Shown in pieces: positions 55,923 to 63,901 of a stretch of 64,000 nucleotides of DNA. Below the pieces are notes generated by a model. The model was not told where the DNA came from and did no database searches. It was given only the letters and a program-made list of their open reading frames with translations. Source of the DNA: DATBLE01 sp963841405. GTDB taxonomy: Bacteria; Actinomycetota; Thermoleophilia; Gaiellales; Gaiellaceae. Numbering within the stretch: position 1 is the first letter of the stretch; every line of letters starts with the position of its first letter. The position numbers and the translations under genes were made by a program. The stretch is from positions 186,001 to 250,000 of the forward strand of contig CAWJCM010000003.1 in NCBI GenBank assembly GCA_963841405.1, in the 5' to 3' direction.

Positions 55923-58850
55923 CTATCCCCTCCCCACCCGGCACATCGAGCCGAGCTTGCACCAGGACGGGCACGAGCCCTCCCGCGGGTCGTGTTTCAC
56001 GTCGCCCTCGCGGATGCGGGCGACCATGCGGCGGGCGACGTCCTGAGCCCGCTCGACCTTTGCCCAGAAGTCCTTCTCGTCGACGTAGTCGCGCGCCGAG
56101 TAGCCCGGCACGCCGTCCGCGCGGGCGGTCGCCCGCAGCAGCCCTCGCGCCTTGCGGTCGCCGGACAGCGGCCGGTACAGCCCGCCCAGGGGCTCGACGC
56201 CGACCAGGTCGCGGAGAACCAGCATGTACAGAGGAATCTGAAGGCGCAGCTCGCGCTCGATCTCGGCCGCCGTATGCGCTTTCTTGCCGGACTTGTAGTC
56301 CCAGACGATGCCGCGGGCGGCGAACGGGTCGAGGTCGACGCGGTCGATCTTCCCCGAGAGCTGGAACGTCTCGAGGTCGAGGCCCCGCTGGAGCTCGGGA
56401 GCCGACCGTTCCGATCCGAACGAAACCTCGAACTTGCGCGGGACGAGCGGAAGCTCCGACTCGGCCTCCGCGCGCACGAGCGCCTCGAGGTCGCGCCAGA
56501 GCGTCTCGCGCAGCTCGCTGCGCTGGAGGTCGGTGAGCTCGAGCCGGTTCTCGGCGCCGCCCGCGATCGCCTCCGTCAGGCATTCGTCGAGGAACGCGAG
56601 CGCGTCGTCGAGCTGCTCGGGCGAGACCTGCTCGCAGCCGAGCCGCCGGGGCAAGCCGGAGAAGAACTTGAACAGCGTCTGGTGCGCGATCGAGCCCCGC
56701 ATGCGCGCGTCGACCTGGGCGTCCATCGATTTCGGGTCGAGCATCCGCTCGACGAACCAGATCGACGAGCAGCCGGCGAACGCCTCCAGCTCGGTGACCC
56801 CGAACATCGTGCGCGCCGAGAGCGCCTCGAGCACCGCCGGGTCGGTGAGCCGGGTCGGCCGCCGGAAGGCATCGAGCGCCCGCGCCAGACGGCGCTGCCA
56901 GCCGTTCGCTTGCGCAATCGACTCGGCCGCAGCGCGGTCGGTGGTCGAGAGCCAGGAGACGGCACGGAGGCGCTCGCGTTCGCTCGGGGCGCCCGCCAGT
57001 GACCACACGAGCTCGGAGAGCGCGCGCTTCCGCGTCACGCGCGGCAGGTCGTCGGGACGGAGCACGGCCCGGACGTCCTCCCAGAACGGGCTCGGTTGGC
57101 GCGGCGCGCCGTCGTCGGTTGCGGCTTCGCGGACGAGATAGAGCCGCCGCGACGATCGCGTGCAGGCGGTGTAGAACAGGTAGCGGGCGCGCGAGACCGG
57201 GTCGGGCTTCGCGAGCCGGGCGCGGTCGCCGAGCGCGCGTCTCCGATCGTCGTCGAGGAACGGCGAGCTCTGGGCGCGCTGCGGGAAGACGCCCTCCTCG
57301 AGCCCGAGGACGAACACGACCTCCGCGCGGCGCGTGCGTGCGCGCAGCAGGTCCAGGACGGTCACATGCCCGGGGCGGACGGGGCCCAGCCGGACCTGCG
57401 CCCGCTCCAGCGACCCGACCAGCTCCTCGGTCGAGAGCTCCGAGCCGCGCTCGACCCAGCCGTCGAGCTCGTCCAGCAACCCGATCACCGTCTGGTACGT
57501 CCGCAGGTCGATCCGCGCCTCCTGCGACGCCGGCGGAGCGTCGAGCCCGTATGCCGAACGCAGCATCGAGGCGGCGAGATTGCGGACGGCCGCGATCGAC
57601 GTCGGCGCCGAGCGCAGCCGCTCGAGCGCAGCGAGCGGCTGGCCGCGGAGCTCGACGATCGTCGCCTCGAGGCGCTCGGGCGAGCGGATCCCCCGGCCGC
57701 GCAGGCGGCCTTCGAGGAAGTCGGCATGGGCACGCGCGAGGCCGGAGTAGGGCGAGCGCAGGAAGCCGAACAGGTCGCGCCGGCCTCCGCCGAGCCAGGC
57801 GTAGCGGAGCAGCGCGAGCAGCGCCCGCCCGAGGCAGGTGTGCGCTGTCCTCACTGTCGCGTCGAGCCCGTAGGGGACGCCGAGGGCGCCGAAGGCCGCC
57901 TCGAGCGGCGCCCGCAGGCGCTCGACCGACGGACACACGACGAGCACCTGCTCGGGCCTCGTTCCGGAACGGAGGAGCTGGAGGATCTCGTCGGCGACGA
58001 GCTCGAGCGTCGCGCGGGTGCCGGCGCCCTCGAGGAAACGGATCGCACCCTCGGCCGGCGGCGCCGGCGGCGAGGCGTCCTCGAACAGCGCCCGCTCCAG
58101 GTGCGCCAGCGCCGGATGCGCGTACTCCGCGTACCGCGGCGGCAGCTCCTCGATCCGGCCCGCTGCCAGCGCCGTCAGGTCGGTGGCCGTGCGCTCGAGC
58201 GAGGCGAACGCGAGCCGGCCGGGTTCGTACTGCAACGACACCGTGACGTCCGCCCGGCCCGCGAAAGCCTCGAGCAGGCGCCATTGCGCACCGCTCAGGT
58301 CCTCGAAGCCGTAGGCATAGACCGGCCGCCCGTCCCAGGCGGCGAGCTCGTTCCCGATCCGGCCTGCGGCGTGCCCCCGCCTGAGCTCACGGTCCCAGAG
58401 CCCGAGCCGGTCGAGCTCCTCGCGATAGCGCCGGTAGAGCTCTGCGAGGTCGCCCTCGACGTCGTCGGGCTCGACCAGACCGGCTTCGAGCTCCGCGATC
58501 GCCGTGCCGAGCGCATCGCCGAAGCCGGCAAAGCGCGCAGATGCACCGAGGTCGCCGAGCGTGGCGCCCGCAACCACCCGGCGCAGGAGCAGCGACAGCT
58601 GTGCGTCGCCGGCGAGCGGCCTGGCGGCACCGTTCCCGCCCGCCAGTCGCTCGAAGACGTCGTCGAACGTCCCGATCACCCCGCCGAGGAGCGCCCCCGC
58701 GCGCGTGAGCAGGTCGCGCTCCACGCGTTCCACGTCCGACCCGGTCGGCACGATCAGGAGAGGCTCCCGCGCCAGATCGGCGAGGTAACGATCGAGGAGC
58801 AGAGCCACTTTGCCGGCGTTTGCCGGCCCGGCCAGCAACGTCAAGGCCAT
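55923..58850 (-). CDS. addB: AddB-like nuclease/helicase-like subunit
   Basis: A 975-residue partner of AddA. The N-terminus LLAGPANAGKVALLLDRYL is a Walker A-like loop in which the final Ser/Thr is Val, so ATP binding may be lost. Helicase-like segments follow (VLVVCPSVERLRAPLEAAF, VVFVLGLEEGVFPQ). The C-terminal PD-(D/E)XK nuclease has KIDRVDLDPF and GIVWDYKSGKK. FAGCSSIWFVERML with CPSWCKLGSMC gives the Fe-S staple of AddB. ATG at 58850 follows TAGTAT by 6 nt. First gene of addB-addA. Confidence 0.9.
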   Translation of the reverse strand: MALTLLAGPANAGKVALLLDRYLADLAREPLLIVPTGSDVERVERDLLTRAGALLGGVIGTFDDVFERLAGGNGAARPLAGDAQLSLLLRRVVAGATLGDLGASARFAGFGDALGTAIAELEAGLVEPDDVEGDLAELYRRYREELDRLGLWDRELRRGHAAGRIGNELAAWDGRPVYAYGFEDLSGAQWRLLEAFAGRADVTVSLQYEPGRLAFASLERTATDLTALAAGRIEELPPRYAEYAHPALAHLERALFEDASPPAPPAEGAIRFLEGAGTRATLELVADEILQLLRSGTRPEQVLVVCPSVERLRAPLEAAFGALGVPYGLDATVRTAHTCLGRALLALLRYAWLGGGRRDLFGFLRSPYSGLARAHADFLEGRLRGRGIRSPERLEATIVELRGQPLAALERLRSAPTSIAAVRNLAASMLRSAYGLDAPPASQEARIDLRTYQTVIGLLDELDGWVERGSELSTEELVGSLERAQVRLGPVRPGHVTVLDLLRARTRRAEVVFVLGLEEGVFPQRAQSSPFLDDDRRRALGDRARLAKPDPVSRARYLFYTACTRSSRRLYLVREAATDDGAPRQPSPFWEDVRAVLRPDDLPRVTRKRALSELVWSLAGAPSERERLRAVSWLSTTDRAAAESIAQANGWQRRLARALDAFRRPTRLTDPAVLEALSARTMFGVTELEAFAGCSSIWFVERMLDPKSMDAQVDARMRGSIAHQTLFKFFSGLPRRLGCEQVSPEQLDDALAFLDECLTEAIAGGAENRLELTDLQRSELRETLWRDLEALVRAEAESELPLVPRKFEVSFGSERSAPELQRGLDLETFQLSGKIDRVDLDPFAARGIVWDYKSGKKAHTAAEIERELRLQIPLYMLVLRDLVGVEPLGGLYRPLSGDRKARGLLRATARADGVPGYSARDYVDEKDFWAKVERAQDVARRMVARIREGDVKHDPREGSCPSWCKLGSMCRVGRG

Positions 58851-58913
58851 CGACCCATACTAGTCCTGGCTTCCGACGGCCCGGCTTACGCGGTCGGCCG
58901 GGAAACGGGAAAA

Positions 58914-58980
58914 GCCGGCCGCGACAGGGTTGCAGTCGCGTGGCCGGTGCCCTCGACAGGCGCGAAGCGCGTGAGAGAAG
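58914..58980 (-). repeat. Structured repeat element, copy B (minus-strand terminator-like)
   Basis: GCCGGCCGCGAC and GTCGCGTGGCCGG form a long hairpin whose loop contains GGTTGC. GTGCCCTCGA and a GCGC/GCGC stem ending GAGAGAA follow, matching copy A at 16877-16944 in order and loop sequence. On the minus strand the stem is followed by TTTTCCC, a good intrinsic terminator, downstream of the zinc-ribbon miniprotein gene and upstream of addB. Confidence 0.55.
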
Positions 58981-59036
58981 AGCGTGAAAACGGGAGTGGC
59001 CCCCGGGGACGGGACGGTGCCCGCCCCCGGGCGAGA

Positions 59037-59234
59037 TCAGGCGGCTACCGACTTCGGCTTGCGCCCGCGGCGGGCGGTGGCGCGTCCGGGGAGGCCGGTC
59101 GCGCAGGAATCACAGAGATCGGCTTCCTTTGCGCCGCGGCGCGCGTCGGAAAAAGACAGGCGCATCGTCGCGCCCTTTCCTTCGTCGACTTCTCTGCCGC
59201 AGTTGTCGCAGACGAGTACGGTCTTGCGTGCCAA
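59037..59234 (-). CDS. Zinc-ribbon miniprotein with basic AT-hook-like tail
   Basis: A 65-residue protein starting at TTG 59234, with GGAGGAG just upstream. CDNC (residues 9-12) and CDSC (41-44) form a four-cysteine zinc ribbon separated by 28 residues. The C-terminal RRGRKPK is a basic AT-hook-like segment. A DNA- or RNA-binding role is suggested by composition, reminiscent of small nucleoid-associated proteins of actinobacteria, but no family name can be given. Divergent from topoisomerase IB and followed by GC-rich hairpins. Confidence 0.75.
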   Translation of the reverse strand: MARKTVLVCDNCGREVDEGKGATMRLSFSDARRGAKEADLCDSCATGLPGRATARRGRKPKSVAA

Positions 59235-59366
59235 TTCGCTCCTCCGAGTTTCGCAGGTCGGGATGCGAATCGTAGCGGAATGACAACAGGAATGCAGGTC
59301 GGATTGAACAGGAAATGGCGAGACGCGCCGGTTTTCCTCCCGCCCCGCGGGGAAGGACGCATCTCC

Positions 59367-60398
59367 ATGGCGCGTCTCCGCCGTGTCGACTGCTCCCGGC
59401 CGGGAATCCGGCGCCTGCGGCGCGGTCGCGGCTTCACGTACGCCGACGAGGGCGGCGACCGGGTGACCGACGAGGAGACGCTCGAGCGCATCCGGAAGCT
59501 GGTGATTCCACCGGCGTGGGAGGACGTCTGGATCTGCCCACTGCCGAACGGCCACATCCAGGCGGTCGGCACGGACGCGCGCGGGCGGAAGCAATACCGC
59601 TACCACGACGACTGGCGACGCCGGCGCGACCGCGAGAAGTTCGCGCAGATGCTGGACTTCGGCCGCGCGCTGCCGCGGCTCCGCCGGCGCGTCGCGAGAC
59701 AGGTGCGAGGAACGGAGCCGACCCGTGAGCGCGTCCTCGCGGGCGCCGTCCGCCTGCTCGACCGCGGGTTCTTCCGGATCGGCGGCGAGCTGTACGCCGA
59801 GGAGAACAACTCGTACGGGCTGGCGACGATGCTCAAGCGGCACGTACGACTCGAGCCCCGGAATGTCCTCGTCTTCGACTACCCGGCCAAGAGCGGCAAG
59901 CGCCGGCTGCAGTCGGTCGTCGATCCCGATGTCCACCGCCTCGTCGCCGAGCTGAAGGCCCGCCGCGGGGGCAGCGAGGAGCTACTCGCGTACAAGAACG
60001 GACGGCGCTGGCACGACGTCCGCTCCGCGGACATCAACGAGCACGTCAAGGAGCTGACCGGCGGCGACTTCAGCGCCAAGGACTTCCGGACCTGGAACGC
60101 AACGGTGCTGGCGGCGGTGGAGGTCGCCCGGGCGGCGCGGGGCGCGACCACGCGCACCGCACGCCGGCGGGTGGTCAGGCAGGCCGTCGAGGCCGTCGCG
60201 TCGTATCTCGGCAACACAGCGGCGGTTGCCCGAGCGTCGTACATCGACCCCCGCGTCTTCGACCGCTTCGACGCGGGCGTGACCGTCGCCGGCGCGCTCG
60301 CCGGCAACGGAGGGCAGGCTCTGGACGACCCGGCCGTCCAGAGCCGCGTCGAGCAGGCCGTGCTCGACCTCCTCTCCGGCGAGGACGGGCCCGCCTGA
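59367..60398 (+). CDS. DNA topoisomerase IB (poxvirus/bacterial type)
   Basis: A 343-residue enzyme. The N-terminal domain has IRRLRRGRGFTYADEGGDRV, then LVIPPAWEDVWICPLPNGHI and GTDARGRKQYRYHDDW, the bacterial TopIB signature. The catalytic domain has ENNSYGLATMLKRHV and DFSAKDFRTWNATVLAA, and the active-site Tyr in ARASYIDPRVFD. It relaxes supercoils through a 3'-phosphotyrosine intermediate. ATG at 59367 is chosen (GAAGGA upstream). An ATG about 30 codons earlier is possible. Adjacent to the zinc-ribbon miniprotein (divergent). Confidence 0.95.
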   Translation: MARLRRVDCSRPGIRRLRRGRGFTYADEGGDRVTDEETLERIRKLVIPPAWEDVWICPLPNGHIQAVGTDARGRKQYRYHDDWRRRRDREKFAQMLDFGRALPRLRRRVARQVRGTEPTRERVLAGAVRLLDRGFFRIGGELYAEENNSYGLATMLKRHVRLEPRNVLVFDYPAKSGKRRLQSVVDPDVHRLVAELKARRGGSEELLAYKNGRRWHDVRSADINEHVKELTGGDFSAKDFRTWNATVLAAVEVARAARGATTRTARRRVVRQAVEAVASYLGNTAAVARASYIDPRVFDRFDAGVTVAGALAGNGGQALDDPAVQSRVEQAVLDLLSGEDGPA

Positions 60399-60410
60399 GA
60401 GAATCCGGCC

Positions 60411-61478
60411 GTGGACACGTCGACGATCGTCGTGCTCGAAGGGGACGAGACCGGGCAGGAGCTGCTCGAGGAGGCGCTGCGGGTGCTGGCACCCGACGTG
60501 ATCGGCACGCAGCTCGAGCTTTCCAGGTTCGACCTCTCGCTCGGCAACCGGCGCTCGACGAAGAACGGGGTCGTGCACGAGGCGGCGGCGGCGCTCCGCG
60601 AGGCGGGACTCGGGCTGAAGGCGGCGACGATCACGCCGGAGGGCCGGGACGACGTCGGCTCGCCGAACCGGATCATCCGGGAGGAGATCGGAGGCAAGGT
60701 GATCGTCCGGACCGGCCGCAGGATCCCAGGCGTCGTTCCGTTCGGCGGCGTCCACGCCCCCATCTCCGTCGTGCGGATGGCGGTCGGCGACGCATACGGG
60801 GCGAAGGAGTGGCGCGAGGGCGAGGGTGACGACGAGGCCGCCTTCCGGACGGAGCGCATCGAACGCCGGATCTGCCGCGCAGTGGCCGAGTTCGCGTTCC
60901 GCGAGGCCGAGCGCGCCGGCGCGAAAGTGTTCGGCGGCCCCAAGTACACGGTCAGCCCTACCTACGAGGGGATGCTCAAGGAGGAGATGGACGTGGCGGC
61001 CGCGCGCCATCCCGACGTCCCCTACGAGCCGCAGCTGATCGACGCGACGTTCGCGCTGCTGGTCGCCGCCGCCGGCGATCCGCTGATCATCCCGGCGCTG
61101 AACCGCGACGGAGACATCCTCTCCGACCTCGTGCTGCCACTGTTCGGGTCGATCGCCGGGGCCGAGTCGCTGCTCGTGGCCTTCGACGACGACTTCGAGC
61201 CGGACGCGGTCATGGCCGAGGCGGCCCATGGGACCGCCCCTTCGCTGCAGGGCAAGAACGTCGCCAACCCGATGGCGATGATCCTGGCCGGCGCCGCGCT
61301 GCTCGGCCATGCGGACGGGACCTCCCTGGCCGGGCGGGCGATCCGCGAGTCCTGCCTCGAGGCAGTCGCCGACGGCGTGCGCACGGCGGACCTCGGCGGC
61401 CACGCGGGGACGAGCGAGTTCACCGAGGACGTCATCCGCCGCGTGCGGACGAAACTGGAGGTCTGGGCGACGCTCTAG
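60411..61478 (+). CDS. Isocitrate/isopropylmalate-family dehydrogenase
   Basis: A 355-residue beta-decarboxylating dehydrogenase. VVLEGDETGQELLEEAL is the family start. LGLKAATITPEGRDD and RRIPGVVPFGGVHAPISVVR resemble the type II isocitrate dehydrogenases. LIIPALNRDGDILSDLVLPL and AEAAHGTAPSLQGKNVANP are metal and cofactor-binding segments. Substrate is most likely isocitrate, but isopropylmalate or another 2-hydroxyacid cannot be excluded. The GTG at 60411 follows GAGAAT by 6 nt and lies 12 bp after topoisomerase IB. Confidence 0.85.
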   Translation: MDTSTIVVLEGDETGQELLEEALRVLAPDVIGTQLELSRFDLSLGNRRSTKNGVVHEAAAALREAGLGLKAATITPEGRDDVGSPNRIIREEIGGKVIVRTGRRIPGVVPFGGVHAPISVVRMAVGDAYGAKEWREGEGDDEAAFRTERIERRICRAVAEFAFREAERAGAKVFGGPKYTVSPTYEGMLKEEMDVAAARHPDVPYEPQLIDATFALLVAAAGDPLIIPALNRDGDILSDLVLPLFGSIAGAESLLVAFDDDFEPDAVMAEAAHGTAPSLQGKNVANPMAMILAGAALLGHADGTSLAGRAIRESCLEAVADGVRTADLGGHAGTSEFTEDVIRRVRTKLEVWATL

Positions 61479-61508
61479 GCGCGGCGGCGATTGAACCGCC
61501 GGGCGTCG

Positions 61509-62183
61509 CTAGCCGTTTCGGGCGTTCGCCGCCGCGCGCTCGGTCCGGGCGGCGCAGAAGGCTCCTGAGTTCCACACGTCGAGGAAGGCGTGGGCGATCT
61601 CCGGGTCGAACTGCGTCCCGGCGCAGCGGTCGACTTCCTCGGCGGCACGGGCGGCCGGGCGTGCGGGGCGATACGGCCGGTCCGACGTCATCGCGTCGTA
61701 GCTGTCGACGACGCCGAGGATTCGGGCGACGAGCGGGATCGCCGAACCGACCCGGCCGCTCGGGTAGCCGGCCCCGTCCCAGCGCTCGTGGTGGTAGAGA
61801 ACGGCGGGGAGCACCGGCCGGAGGGAGCGGTCGAGCGAGACCAGCCGCGCGCCGATCTCGGGGTGGGCACGCACCTCGCGCAGCTCGCTCTCGGTCAGCG
61901 GCCCCGGCTTGTGCAGCACCTCGTCGCGCACTCCGAGCTTGCCGACGTCGTGGAGCGCCCCGCCGAGCTGGAGCAGCGTCAGCTCCGACTCGTCGCAGTC
62001 GAGCCGCAGCCCGACCTCGTACGCCATGCTCGCCACGCGCGCCGAGTGGCCGCAGGTGTACGGGTCGCAGTTCTCGACCGCTTCGGAGAGAGCGAGAAGA
62101 GCGCTCACGGACCGCTCGTGTTCGACCCGGCCGCGCGTATCCCTCCAAAGGGTGACACGGCTCGGCGGGCACAATGACGGCAT
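61509..62183 (-). CDS. HD-GYP domain phosphohydrolase
   Basis: Up to 224 residues. The HD-GYP core is complete: CGHSARVASMAYEVG, LQLGGALHDVGKLGV, then VLPAVLYHHERWDGAGYPSG and SYDAMTSDRPYR. It should hydrolyse c-di-GMP or a related dinucleotide. No receiver or PAS domain is attached. ATG at 62183 overlaps the ATG of the divergent DedA gene in a shared CATG. GTG at 62108 is an alternative that would leave room for the DedA promoter. Sole c-di-GMP-type enzyme in the window. Confidence 0.9.
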   Translation of the reverse strand: MPSLCPPSRVTLWRDTRGRVEHERSVSALLALSEAVENCDPYTCGHSARVASMAYEVGLRLDCDESELTLLQLGGALHDVGKLGVRDEVLHKPGPLTESELREVRAHPEIGARLVSLDRSLRPVLPAVLYHHERWDGAGYPSGRVGSAIPLVARILGVVDSYDAMTSDRPYRPARPAARAAEEVDRCAGTQFDPEIAHAFLDVWNSGAFCAARTERAAANARNG

Positions 62184-62778
62184 GTTCCAGTCGATCGTCG
62201 ATGCGATCTCCGGCTCGGCCTGGAGCTACGGCATCGTCTTCGCCGTCTCCGCCATCGACGCCTTCTTCCCGATCGTCCCGAGCGAGGCGACGGTGATCGC
62301 CGCCGGTGTGCTCGCCGGCAGCGGCGACCTGAAGATCGGCCTGGTCGTCCTCGCGGCCGCGACCGGGGCGGTCGCCGGCGACAACGTCTCGTACTGGATC
62401 GGGCGAACGCTCGGCGAGCGAATCGCAGGGAGGCTCTTCAAAGGCGAGCGCCGCAGGCACCTCGACCGAGCCCATCGCCTGCTCGAGGAGCGGGGCGGCT
62501 ACCTGATCATCGTCGGCCGGTTCATCCCCGGAGGCCGGACCGCGGCCACCTTCGCCGCGGGCAGTCTCGACTGGCCCTGGCGGCGGTTCATCTTCTACGA
62601 CGTGATCGCGGGCATCATCTGGGCGTCGTATGCCGCGCTGCTCGGCTACTTCGGCGGGAAGGCGTTCGAGAACGCGCCGTGGAAGGGTCTCCTGGTCGCG
62701 TTCGCGGTCGCGGCGTCGGTCGCCGGTCTCATCGAGCTGGTCCGGTGGTACCGGAAGCGGTCGGCGCAGCCTTCCTGA
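62182..62778 (+). CDS. DedA-family membrane protein
   Basis: A 198-residue protein with several hydrophobic segments. The DedA signature is present: FFPIVPSEATVIAAGVLAG, then DNVSYWIGRTLGERIAG and YLIIVGRFIPGGRTAATFAA. DedA proteins act as undecaprenyl-phosphate or phospholipid flippases and need the proton motive force. ATG at 62182 follows CACAAT by 6 nt, so a leaderless start is likely. Divergent from the HD-GYP gene with overlapping start codons. Confidence 0.9.
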   Translation: MFQSIVDAISGSAWSYGIVFAVSAIDAFFPIVPSEATVIAAGVLAGSGDLKIGLVVLAAATGAVAGDNVSYWIGRTLGERIAGRLFKGERRRHLDRAHRLLEERGGYLIIVGRFIPGGRTAATFAAGSLDWPWRRFIFYDVIAGIIWASYAALLGYFGGKAFENAPWKGLLVAFAVAASVAGLIELVRWYRKRSAQPS

Positions 62779-62812
62779 GACCTCGCCCGGCCGCGCCCAA
62801 TAGCATTGGCCC

Positions 62813-63901
62813 GTGCGAATCGGGGTCCCGAGGGAGACGGCGCCGGGCGAGCGCCGCGTGGCGCTCGTCCCGGAGGTGGTCGCCAAGCTTGTCGAGGCGG
62901 GGCACGAGGTGGCGGTCGAGCGCGGCGCCGGAAGCGCCGCGTCGTTCGAGGACGGCGCGTACGCCGAGGCGGGCGCAACCGTCGCCGACGGCGCCTGGGA
63001 CGCCGACGTGGTCGTCAAGGTGCAGAAACCGACGGCCGACGAGGCCGGCCGCCTGCGCACCGGCGCCGTCCTGATCGGCTTCCTGCAGCCGCTCACCGAC
63101 AGGGAGGGGATCGACCGGCTCGCCGCCCAGGGGGTGGTGGCGTTCGCGATGGAATCGATCCCGCGGATCACCCGTGCACAGTCGATGGACGCGCTTTCGT
63201 CGCAGGCCACGGTCGGCGGGTACAAGGCGGCCCTGATCGCAGCCGACAGACTGCCGCGCTTCCTGCCGATGCTGACCACGGCGGCCGGGACCGTGCAGCC
63301 GGCCAAGGTGCTGGTGATCGGCGCCGGCGTCGCCGGGCTCCAGGCGATCGCGACCGCACGCCGTCTCGGCGCGGTCGTGTTCGGTTTCGACGTCCGGGCC
63401 GCGGTCAGGGAGCAGATCGAGTCGCTCGGCGCAAAGTTCCTCGACCTCGGTGTGAAGGGCGAGGAGACCGCCGGCGGCTACGCGGCCGAGCTGACGGCCG
63501 AACAGCAGGCGCAGCAGCAGGCCGAACTCGAGAAACGCCTTCCCGACTTCGACGCCGTGATCACCACTGCGGCGATCCCCGGCCGGCCGGCGCCGAGGTT
63601 GATCCCGGCCAGCGCCGTCGAGGCCATGCGTCCGGGATCGGTGATCGTCGACCTCGCCGCCGAGACCGGCGGCAACTGCGAGCTGACCGAGCCCGGCGAG
63701 GAGGTCGTGCGCGAGGGTGTGACGATCGTCGGCCGGCTGAACCTGCCGAGTGAGATGCCCTACCACGCGAGCCAGCTCTACGCACGCAACGTCCAGGCGC
63801 TGCTCACCCATCTCGCGCCGGAAGGGACCCTCGTGCTCGACTTCGAGGACGAGATCACCGCCGGCGCCTGCGTGACCCGCCAGGAGGCGGCAGCCGGGTG
63901 A
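62813..63901 (+). CDS. pntAA: NAD(P) transhydrogenase subunit alpha 1
   Basis: A 362-residue NAD(H)-binding domain I protein. RIGVPRETAPGERRVALVPE is the family start, SQATVGGYKAALIAAD follows, and VLVIGAGVAGLQAIATARRL is the Rossmann loop. The RQD-loop-like FDVRAAVREQIESLGAKFLD is normal. The split (PntAA + PntAB + PntB) form is typical of actinobacteria. GTG at 62813 follows TAGCAT by 6 nt. The stop overlaps the pntAB start (GTGA). It couples proton flow to NADPH formation. Confidence 0.95.
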   Translation: MRIGVPRETAPGERRVALVPEVVAKLVEAGHEVAVERGAGSAASFEDGAYAEAGATVADGAWDADVVVKVQKPTADEAGRLRTGAVLIGFLQPLTDREGIDRLAAQGVVAFAMESIPRITRAQSMDALSSQATVGGYKAALIAADRLPRFLPMLTTAAGTVQPAKVLVIGAGVAGLQAIATARRLGAVVFGFDVRAAVREQIESLGAKFLDLGVKGEETAGGYAAELTAEQQAQQQAELEKRLPDFDAVITTAAIPGRPAPRLIPASAVEAMRPGSVIVDLAAETGGNCELTEPGEEVVREGVTIVGRLNLPSEMPYHASQLYARNVQALLTHLAPEGTLVLDFEDEITAGACVTRQEAAAG

